Assembly (NCBI GenBank): GCA_016206515.1
Contig: JACQRN010000033.1
Location: forward strand, 1-5,145
Source of the DNA: Planctomycetota bacterium
GTDB lineage: Bacteria > Planctomycetota > SBBH01 > JACQRN01
Reading direction: 5' to 3'
DNA length: 5,145 nucleotides
The translations under genes and the position numbers were made by a program. Of this stretch, positions 1 through 4,472 are shown piece by piece (positions within the stretch are counted from its first letter, which is position 1; each line of letters begins with the position of its first letter). Below the pieces are notes generated by a model. That model ran no database searches and was not told the DNA's origin. It saw only the letters and a program-made list of their open reading frames with translations.

Positions 1-312
1 ACGTACACGCGCGACCTCGCCTCGGCGATCCTGGACCTCGCCCAGCGGCGCGCCGTGGGGATCTACCACGTTGTGAACTCGGGTGCCTGCTCCTGGTACG
101 AGTTCGCGCTTGAAATCGCGCGCTGCATGAAATCGAAAGTTCCGATCGAGCCGGTCTCCTCCGACGCGTTCCGGCGCCCCGCCGCGCGCCCGCGCAACTC
201 GGTCCTCTCCTGCCGGAAGTTCGAGCGCCTGACGGGTAAGCGCCTGCGCCCCTGGTCCGAGGCGCTCGCCGACTACATCGGTTCATTCCCTGCGCCCAGC
301 GCGCCGGGGTAG
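1..312 (+). CDS. rfbD: dTDP-4-dehydrorhamnose reductase, C-terminal fragment (5' truncated by window edge)
   Basis: This is the last 103 residues of an RmlD-type short-chain reductase, which carries out the final NADPH-dependent step of dTDP-L-rhamnose synthesis in the cytoplasm and supplies cell-surface polysaccharides. The reading frame is open from base 1 to the TAG at 310-312. The family's C-terminal signature is clear: TYTRDLA at the edge, then GIYHVVNSG...SWYEFALEIA, then RPAARPRNSVLSCRKFE, and finally RPWSEALADYI. The GTG at 55 lies inside the conserved substrate-binding part and is not a real start. The Rossmann NAD(P)-binding domain and the catalytic YxxxK lie upstream, outside the window. 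The next gene starts one base after the stop, so the two are probably co-transcribed. Family assignment is from recognised motifs; completeness cannot be judged. Confidence 0.93.
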   Translation, partial: TYTRDLASAILDLAQRRAVGIYHVVNSGACSWYEFALEIARCMKSKVPIEPVSSDAFRRPAARPRNSVLSCRKFERLTGKRLRPWSEALADYIGSFPAPSAPG

Positions 313-313
313 G

Positions 314-898
314 ATGGTCCGCGTGCAGATCCCGAAGACCGAGTACATCGCGACCCCGTGCCTGGTGTTCGCGGGGCCGTTCTTCCTGATCGGCGATATC
401 CACGTCCCCGGGAATATCCGGCTGAGCGACTACCTGCTCAAGGAACGTGAGTTCGTCATGCTGACCCACGCGGCGGCCTATACCGTCGACGGTGTGCTGA
501 TCGCGGAGGTCCCGGCCATCGCGTTCAACCGGCATCGCGCGAATCTCGTCGTGCCGATCGAGTCGGCCCGCACGATCGCCTCGGCGCTCCTGGCGCACGT
601 TCAGGCGTTCAAGAAGCGCAAGGCGTCGCCCCTCCCCCCGCCACAGATCGGCGAGGGGGAAACGCACGTTCCGTGCCTGTTCCTGACTACCGGCGGGCAG
701 GTGGACGGCACGATCGTCTTCCACATGAGAACGCGCCTGTCGGATTTCCTTAACGCTCAGCGGGACCAGTTCCGTTTGCTCGAGGCGCTCTGCCGCGGGC
801 GGAAGGGGGAGAGGCTGATCAAGACGGAGTTCGCCTCCCTCAATCGCGCCGAGATCCTCGCGGTCATTCCCCAGACCGCGGGCTCGTCGCCGGCGTAG
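314..898 (+). CDS. Hypothetical protein with two tandem copies of one small domain (DUF6812-like)
   Basis: This 194-residue cytoplasmic protein has no signal peptide or membrane segment and no known function. It contains an internal duplication. Residues about 10-81 and 117-186 share one pattern: a short beta-rich start (PCLVFAGPFFLIGDI / PCLFLTTGGQVDGTI), then RLSDYL at 36-41 against RLSDFL at 141-146, a hydrophobic strand, then AFNRHRANLVVP (70-81) against SLNRAEILAVIP (175-186). A lysine- and proline-rich linker (about 99-116) joins the halves. The RLSDxL...N.....V pattern resembles, from memory, the small DUF6812-type domain of uncharacterised bacterial proteins; this family link is tentative. 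The ATG at 314 follows the rfbD stop by one base, so translation is probably coupled to it. Its 3' end overlaps the convergent rnhB gene by 35 bp. Confidence 0.8.
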   Translation: MVRVQIPKTEYIATPCLVFAGPFFLIGDIHVPGNIRLSDYLLKEREFVMLTHAAAYTVDGVLIAEVPAIAFNRHRANLVVPIESARTIASALLAHVQAFKKRKASPLPPPQIGEGETHVPCLFLTTGGQVDGTIVFHMRTRLSDFLNAQRDQFRLLEALCRGRKGERLIKTEFASLNRAEILAVIPQTAGSSPA

Positions 899-1532
899 CC
901 GGGAGCCAGCCCCATTTCCGCCGCATCTCCGGCGGACAGCCGCCCGTCCGCGCGTGGTACGCCTCAAGGAAGGCGTAGCTCCCCGCCGTGTTGTACCCCC
1001 AGCCGGCGAGCGGACCGTACTCCGGCTCGTACCGCGCGGCGATCTCGAGGAACAGGCGATCGCGCTCGACCTTCGCGAGGATGGAGGCGGCGGCCACGGC
1101 GGTGTGGGCCGCGTCGGCGCGGTCCTCGGCGCGCCCCCACGCCAGGCGCCGCGCGAGCCGGTCGAAGATCGCCGCGCCGTCGAGGATCACCTCCCCCTCC
1201 GGGCGGATCTGGCGGATGATCGACATCGCCTCGTCCCGCTCGATGTCGCCCAGCGACTCCGCGTCGATCCTCTCGACGGGGACGACCCGCATCGCGGTCC
1301 GGATCGCGTTGGCGCGGACGACATCCGCCAGCGTCGCCCTTCGCTCGCGTGCGCGCTTCCCCGCGAACTTCTTGCTGTCGGCGACCCCCGCCTCGCGCAT
1401 CGAGGCGAGCCCCGCCTCGTCGGCGTACACCCCCGCCAGGACCATCGGCCCGAGGATCGGCCCGCGCCCCGCCTCGTCGATCCCGAGGATCGGGACGCCT
1501 GGGGGGGGGCGGTCGGATCCTGGCCGATCCAT
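864..1532 (-). CDS. rnhB: Ribonuclease HII, archaeal/eukaryotic-like motif variant
   Basis: RNase HII cleaves RNA/DNA hybrids and starts removal of single ribonucleotides from genomic DNA. The 222-residue length is normal for the family. Visible active-site features: GIDEAGRGP at 17-25 with D19 and E20, D118 in ILDG, and D140 ten residues before the serine of AAASILAKVERD (147-158), which completes a DEDD set. Y180 in the GWGYNT segment sits where the ribonucleotide-sensing tyrosine is expected, followed by FLEAYH and RRKWGW. The sequences GRGPILGPMV and GVADSKK, and the RxxW-type end, resemble archaeal RNase HII and eukaryotic RNASEH2A more than the usual bacterial GRGPLAGPVV form. The ATG at 1530-1532 is the best start, although no clear Shine-Dalgarno precedes it. 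Codons 8-12 contain a run of nine C. The C-terminus overlaps the convergent upstream gene. Confidence 0.95.
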   Translation of the reverse strand: MDRPGSDRPPPGVPILGIDEAGRGPILGPMVLAGVYADEAGLASMREAGVADSKKFAGKRARERRATLADVVRANAIRTAMRVVPVERIDAESLGDIERDEAMSIIRQIRPEGEVILDGAAIFDRLARRLAWGRAEDRADAAHTAVAAASILAKVERDRLFLEIAARYEPEYGPLAGWGYNTAGSYAFLEAYHARTGGCPPEMRRKWGWLPATPATSPRSGE

Positions 1533-1639
1533 GGCGCACTACGGTAGCGTGCCGGGGTGGCTGTCCACGCGTCGAACCGGACCGGCGCGGGGTGGTTGAA
1601 CCCACGGCGGGCGCGGTCGGACATAGAGGGGGGGGCGGC
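1533..1639. promoter_or_regulatory. Divergent intergenic region between rnhB and the repeat-protein gene
   Basis: These 107 bp separate two genes transcribed away from each other, so both promoters should lie here. I see no convincing sigma-70 pair. A TTGAAC at 1596-1601 on the plus strand lacks a good -10 box at the right distance. The purine-rich GAGGGGGGGG at 1626-1635, four bases before the ATG at 1640, is a plausible ribosome binding site for the plus-strand gene and contains eight consecutive G (1628-1635). The region is called from gene arrangement only. Confidence 0.4.
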
Positions 1640-2818
1640 ATGGGGCGGATGCGGAGGGGTTCGGTCGTGGTCGTTCTGACTTGCCTGGGTGTTGCGGGGC
1701 CGGCGCAGGAGCCGGAAGCTCCCGCGCCGGCCGCGTGGGACCCCGCGAAGCCGATCGCGTACCTTCTCGACCATCAGAACGAGGACGGGACCTGGTACAC
1801 CGGGCTCCAGGTCAACCCCGACACGGGCGGCGGGATCACGGTCGGGACCACCGCGCTCGCCTGCATGGCGCTCCTGGAGTGGCGCGACGCCGCGCCGGAG
1901 CGGGCCGACGTCGCGCTCGACAAGGGGGTTGCGGCGTGCCTGCGCTTCGTCTGGAAGCGGCAGGAGGCGGTGCGCGACTTCGAGTCGGTGAACTGGGGGC
2001 AGGTCTTCACCCTGCAACTGCTGGGGCGCCTGATGCGGCATCCCGCGTGGGTCGCGCGGCGCGACGAGTTGCGGCGGCAGATCGACGACATCCTGCCCTG
2101 GTTCTGGATGCGGCAGAATCGGACCGGGGGGTGGGGGTATCGCAGCAGCTTTCAGACGGGGGCCGCGCTGATCATGCTGCACGAGCTGCGCGAGGCGGGG
2201 ATCCCCCACGACGAGACGAAGCTCCGTGCCGCGATCGAGATGCTCAAAAACCTGCGCGGCCCCCTCGGGTACCGCTACTCGGAAGGGTCCACCGTCGCGC
2301 AGCAGCAATCGGTGGGGGAGGCGCAGGCGCTTCGCGAGGCGGCGGGGCGACAGGGGGTTGCCGAGTACTCCCTGTTCCTCTTTGGGGAGGTGTCCCGCGA
2401 CGATCTCGCCGCGACGATGGGGAAGTTCATCGAGCACCGGGACTATCTCTGGGAGACCCGGCGCCTGGCCGGAGAGGGGGAATGGGTCCGGATGGGGAAC
2501 GCCTCCCCGTTCGCCTACTTCGCTTTTTTCGGATACCGGTACGGCGCGATGGCGCTCGGCGGCGTCCCCCCGCCCCGTCGCGCGGAGTGGTCCGGCATCC
2601 TGCGCGAGGACCTTCTTCGCGTGATGGAGGCGGATGGGACGTGGCGCAACTTCCCGTTCGACTACGAACGGCCGGGTCGTACCGGCTACCCGGGCGACGA
2701 CGGCCCCACGCGCGTCTGGACTGCGATGCAACCGAATGTGGAGCCCGGCTCAAAGATCTACGCAACCTCGATGGCGCTTCTGGCGTTGAGGCACATCGAG
2801 GGGCCGGTCCGGGAATAG
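1640..2818 (+). CDS. Exported prenyltransferase/squalene-oxidase-repeat (alpha/alpha-barrel) protein
   Basis: This 392-residue protein opens with MRR plus a hydrophobic stretch (VVVVLTCLGVAGPA, 9-22), a likely Sec signal peptide cleaved near AGPA/Q; the cysteine context is not a good lipobox. A Pro/Ala-rich linker follows. The mature part shows QW-like repeats of the terpene-cyclase/prenyltransferase barrel superfamily: residues 37-52 (KPIAYLL...QNEDGTW), 151-168 (ILPWFW..QNRTGGWGYR), 326-337 (LLRVMEADGTWR) and a final helix SKIYATSMALLALRHI (371-386). No DxDD cyclase motif and no obvious prenyltransferase zinc ligands are visible, so enzymatic cyclisation is unlikely and a binding or structural role outside the cytoplasm is possible. 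The ATG at 1640 is chosen for its G-rich ribosome site and because the signal peptide begins there; the frame stays open upstream to 1349, but that stretch is rnhB antisense. Confidence 0.85.
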   Translation: MGRMRRGSVVVVLTCLGVAGPAQEPEAPAPAAWDPAKPIAYLLDHQNEDGTWYTGLQVNPDTGGGITVGTTALACMALLEWRDAAPERADVALDKGVAACLRFVWKRQEAVRDFESVNWGQVFTLQLLGRLMRHPAWVARRDELRRQIDDILPWFWMRQNRTGGWGYRSSFQTGAALIMLHELREAGIPHDETKLRAAIEMLKNLRGPLGYRYSEGSTVAQQQSVGEAQALREAAGRQGVAEYSLFLFGEVSRDDLAATMGKFIEHRDYLWETRRLAGEGEWVRMGNASPFAYFAFFGYRYGAMALGGVPPPRRAEWSGILREDLLRVMEADGTWRNFPFDYERPGRTGYPGDDGPTRVWTAMQPNVEPGSKIYATSMALLALRHIEGPVRE

Positions 2819-2866
2819 TTCTCCGCGCCCCGACTTCGTGGCATCGACCGGGTAGACTTCCCGTCT

Positions 2867-2879
2867 CGGGGGCTCCCCG
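2867..2879 (+). terminator. Weak GC-rich hairpin after the repeat-protein gene
   Basis: A perfect 5-bp stem CGGGG/CCCCG with a GCT loop begins 48 bp after the stop codon at 2818. There is no T-tract after it, so intrinsic termination is doubtful. It also lies only 29 bp before the tRNA gene and could be part of that gene's leader. Confidence 0.2.
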
Positions 2880-2908
2880 GCATCCCATCGCCGTCCTGCC
2901 CCCGTCGG

Positions 2909-2982
2909 GCGCCAGTAGCTCAACCGGACAGAGCAGCGGATTTCTAATCCGCAGGTTGGGGGTTCGAGTCCCTCCTGGCGCG
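2909..2982 (+). tRNA. tRNA-Arg (anticodon UCU)
   Basis: A full cloverleaf of 74 nt can be folded by hand. The acceptor stem GCGCCAG (2909-2915) pairs with CTGGCGC (2975-2981), with G2982 as discriminator. The D stem is GCTC/GAGC (2918-2921/2931-2934). The anticodon stem GCGGA/TCCGC (2936-2940/2948-2952) encloses loop TTTCTAA with anticodon TCT at 2943-2945. The T stem GGGGG/CCCTC (2958-2962/2970-2974, one G-T pair) encloses loop TTCGAGT. It decodes AGA (and AGG by wobble), which are rare codons in a high-GC genome. CCA is not encoded. tRNA-Arg(UCU) genes are frequent integration sites for mobile elements, which fits the accessory-looking genes immediately downstream. Confidence 0.97.
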
Positions 2983-2992
2983 CTTTACAGGG

Positions 2993-3523
2993 TCAAGACT
3001 TACGGCGATCGCCGGTTGACGCGGAACGGCCTGGTGCCAAATGGGTGCCAAGTTCAAGTCGCCAGGGGTGCCCGGAAGCCGGTTTTTGCCCACGTTGTGC
3101 CCACGTGCAACTGCGGTCCGCGGGGCATCGTTTCGCCCGCGCTATGCCCGCCTTCTGTTGACGTTCGCGGGGGCGGGGAAGCGTCCGGATACCATTTCGC
3201 GGTGCCGATCGCTCCTGGCGATGTGATCTCGTACCTGGACATGTGTCGCGAGGAGCCCAGTACTCGACGACGTCCTGTGCCTCTTCGAGGCTATTCTGCC
3301 CAAAGCTCCCTGGTTGGTCCTCGGTGACCTTGGACTCCTCGCTGCTGTAGTCGAGCATGTGCTCGAAGGGGTCGTACCAGATCCCGAGCAGGTGGCCGAC
3401 GAACGCCTTTGCCTCCCAGTCGAGGTCGCCCATCAGGTCGCGGAAGGCAGGCGTGAAGCGGATCTCGTTCGCGTCGTTCAGCTCAGCGATCTGGATCCAT
3501 TCTTCGTCGCGTCGGATCGTCAT
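2993..3523 (-). CDS. Acidic hypothetical protein, third gene of the Panacea toxin-antitoxin operon
   Basis: I do not recognise a family. The open frame gives 176 residues from the ATG at 3521-3523 to the TGA at 2993-2995. Residues 1-90 look like a real folded protein: strongly acidic, with hydrophobic helical segments such as FTPAFRDLMGDLDWEAKAFVGHLL (given here in parts: FTPAFRDL at 23-30, AFVGHLLGIWY at 40-50) and an Asp/Glu-rich stretch 58-87. From residue about 91 the composition flips to Arg-, Pro- and Ser-rich with no hydrophobic pattern, suggesting that the original C-terminus was lost and the frame now reads through unrelated DNA toward the tRNA. A GAGG (minus strand, 3530-3533) six bases before the ATG supports the start. 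The gene lies 12 bp after the RelE-like toxin, so it is co-transcribed. It could be an extra antitoxin or accessory protein; function is unknown. Confidence 0.6.
   Translation of the reverse strand: MTIRRDEEWIQIAELNDANEIRFTPAFRDLMGDLDWEAKAFVGHLLGIWYDPFEHMLDYSSEESKVTEDQPGSFGQNSLEEAQDVVEYWAPRDTCPGTRSHRQERSAPRNGIRTLPRPRERQQKAGIARAKRCPADRSCTWAQRGQKPASGHPWRLELGTHLAPGRSASTGDRRKS
3033..3051. repeat. Direct repeat GGTGCCAA x2, 11-bp period
   Basis: The octamer GGTGCCAA occurs at 3033-3040 and 3044-3051, separated by ATG. The spacing is about one helical turn, typical of paired protein-binding sites. Confidence 0.6.
3087..3106. repeat. Direct repeat TGCCCACGT x2, 11-bp period
   Basis: The nonamer TGCCCACGT occurs at 3087-3095 and 3098-3106, separated by TG. 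It has the same 11-bp period as the unrelated GGTGCCAA pair about 50 bp away. Confidence 0.6.
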
Positions 3524-3529
3524 GGACCG

Positions 3530-3533
3530 CCTC
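3530..3533 (-). promoter_or_regulatory. Ribosome binding site of the acidic hypothetical gene
   Basis: GAGG on the minus strand, six bases upstream of the ATG at 3523, lies in the 12-bp gap after the toxin stop codon. It fixes the start of the third operon gene. Confidence 0.55.
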
Positions 3534-3535
3534 GA

Positions 3536-3820
3536 CTATACGATCTCAAGGAAGGGGCGGATCCGGCTGATTGCGACTTCCCTCCACGGCATCCGGACCA
3601 GGAAGTACAGGACCGAGTACCTGCCCGCCCGGATTTCGTAGGCGTCCGCTTGGCCCTCAACGGGACGGCTCCTGGAAGGCACGGGGTCGGTCGCGAGCGT
3701 TTCGATGCAGCCCCGGACGATCCCCCATTGCTCCGATGGGATCTCTTCCGCGTCCTGCCTCGCCGGAGTCGTGAACGCTATACGCCAGCGTGGTGAGGAC
3801 GGTCCCTGATCTGTTCCCAT
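3536..3820 (-). CDS. RelE/ParE-superfamily toxin-like protein
   Basis: This 94-residue protein has the RelE/ParE layout. An opening strand WRIAFTTPARQDAEEIP (12-28) corresponds to the usual Y.I.F...A..D...LP. A helix IVRGCIETLATDP (34-46) follows, then the basic linker PSRSRPVEGQADAYEIR (48-64), then the core strands RAGRYSVLYFLVR (64-76) and EVAISRIRPF (81-90). Known family members are mRNA-cleaving ribosome-dependent toxins (RelE type) or gyrase poisons (ParE type); the sequence alone does not decide which. Several arginines (R64, R67, R76, R80, R86, R88) could serve RNA contact. A TGA lies five codons upstream in frame and no later ATG exists, so the ATG at 3818-3820 is the only good start. 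It overlaps the Panacea gene by 43 bp, implying translational coupling and joint expression. Confidence 0.82.
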   Translation of the reverse strand: MGTDQGPSSPRWRIAFTTPARQDAEEIPSEQWGIVRGCIETLATDPVPSRSRPVEGQADAYEIRAGRYSVLYFLVRMPWREVAISRIRPFLEIV

Positions 3821-4365
3821 GGGATACGGGCTTCACCGCTGTGTCGCGCGCGTTCAATCTCCTCGGCTGCGTGGAGAACGGGTCTCTCGATCGGTGGACG
3901 GGGAGGAAGGTCCGGCTCCCGCATCGCACGATAGAACTCCGTCATCCACTCGTTCCGGATGGGCCTCCCGGAATTCGAGTCCGGCGGCAGGCCGGCTCGC
4001 GCGCGGATCCACGGCGACTCCCTGTGGGTGAGGCTCGAGAGGAACCATGCTTCGTACGCGCCATAGGTGTCCCAGATCCACCGCAGGTGCGTTTCGACTC
4101 CCGCCGGAAGATCCGGGACTTCCGCACGGCTAACATCGATTGCGCCGTACCCGAAGCTCTTGTACTGCTGGTAGACACTTCCCACGGCAGGTCCGTGCCG
4201 CCATGCCTCGATGGTCTCCGGGAAGAGGGGTGTGCCGTGCTTGGCTAGGTGCCATGCCTGCGCGTAGTAAACGAGCTTCTGGAGTTTGAGGTGTGTCGTC
4301 GCATCGCCGGACTCCGGATCCGTGCAGGCGAGAAAGAATTGCGCCACCTGTTCCGCCGAGACCAT
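3778..4365 (-). CDS. Panacea-domain (DUF4065, SocA-like) antitoxin
   Basis: The 195-residue protein matches the Panacea/SocA-like domain throughout its first 125 residues: LKLQKLVYYAQAWHLA (26-41), GTPLFPE (44-50), IEAWRHGPAVGSVYQQYK (52-69) and YGAYEAWFLSSLTHRESPW (101-119). In characterised systems this domain neutralises diverse toxins (PanAT modules) and SocA acts as a ClpXP adaptor for its toxin SocB. Residues about 150-195 form a Pro-rich then charged tail beyond the core, which may hold the toxin-specific part. The start is the ATG at 4363-4365, preceded by a perfect GGAGGT; a longer in-frame TTG at 4375-4377 overlaps that ribosome site and is rejected. It is first in its operon, and the RelE/ParE-like gene overlaps its 3' end. 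Confidence 0.92.
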   Translation of the reverse strand: MVSAEQVAQFFLACTDPESGDATTHLKLQKLVYYAQAWHLAKHGTPLFPETIEAWRHGPAVGSVYQQYKSFGYGAIDVSRAEVPDLPAGVETHLRWIWDTYGAYEAWFLSSLTHRESPWIRARAGLPPDSNSGRPIRNEWMTEFYRAMREPDLPPRPPIERPVLHAAEEIERARHSGEARIPWEQIRDRPHHAGV

Positions 4366-4369
4366 CGAC

Positions 4370-4375
4370 ACCTCC
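4370..4375 (-). promoter_or_regulatory. Shine-Dalgarno site deciding the Panacea gene start
   Basis: GGAGGT on the minus strand, four bases before the ATG at 4365, is the strongest ribosome site in the window. It shows that the upstream TTG is not the start. Confidence 0.8.
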
Positions 4376-4377
4376 AA

Positions 4378-4472
4378 GGGCAGTCTACAGCAGAGAGGGC
4401 GCTCTTGGGCGCAGAGGTTCTACGCGGTGGCCGGGGGGCGCCGCGATACCCTATGGCGCAGCAGGGGGATCG
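4378..4472. promoter_or_regulatory. Divergent intergenic region with candidate operator repeats
   Basis: About 95 bp separate the Panacea operon (minus) from the SWIM gene (plus), so both promoters are expected here. A tandem GGGCGC (4397-4402 and 4407-4412) with 10-bp period overlaps a short inverted repeat AGAG-N4-CTCT (4394-4405), roughly 30-50 bp upstream of the Panacea start, where an autoregulatory operator would sit. On the plus strand AGGGGG (4463-4468) is a ribosome site for the ATG at 4473. No clear -35/-10 pair was found. Confidence 0.4.

Larger units (their letters stand above)
2983..3253. other. tRNA-flanking stretch with direct repeats; possible remnant of an integration end
   Basis: I see no convincing domain-bearing gene here in any frame. 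The minus-strand frame of the neighbouring acidic protein stays open through it, but its composition becomes Arg/Pro/Ser-rich and unprotein-like. The stretch contains a perfect 12-bp palindrome CGGCGATCGCCG (3003-3014), two GGTGCCAA copies (3033-3040, 3044-3051) and two TGCCCACGT copies (3087-3095, 3098-3106). Both pairs have an 11-bp period, which is not a codon multiple. Position next to a tRNA 3' end suggests integrase-related sites, but no integrase domain can be read. Confidence 0.35.

Noticed and set aside
1349..1639. Long plus-strand upstream extension in frame with the repeat-protein gene
   Set aside because: It is antisense to rnhB, is Arg/Pro/Ser-rich, and the signal peptide and ribosome site place the start at 1640.
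954..2731. Long open frames on the opposite strand or other frames of rnhB and the repeat-protein gene
   Set aside because: They are high-GC shadow frames with Arg/Pro/Gly/Ala-rich translations and no family motifs.
2830..2858. Possible tRNA promoter with -10 TAGACT at 2853-2858
   Set aside because: The matching -35 (CCGACT) is poor, and one weak hexamer is not enough in GC-rich DNA.
3054..3242. 62-residue minus-strand frame as the tail of a lost tyrosine integrase
   Set aside because: The position beside a tRNA is suggestive, but no integrase catalytic motif (R..HxxR..Y) is visible, so it is not annotated as a gene.
3314..3796. 160-residue plus-strand frame opposite the toxin
   Set aside because: The minus strand carries the RelE/ParE pattern and ribosome sites; the plus frame shows no domain.
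3974..3982. TTCGAGTCC copy resembling the tRNA T-loop, as a possible att site
   Set aside because: Only 9 bp match, and it lies inside conserved Panacea coding sequence.
4366..4377. TTG start giving the Panacea protein four extra residues
   Set aside because: The TTG overlaps the GGAGGT ribosome site that serves the ATG at 4365.
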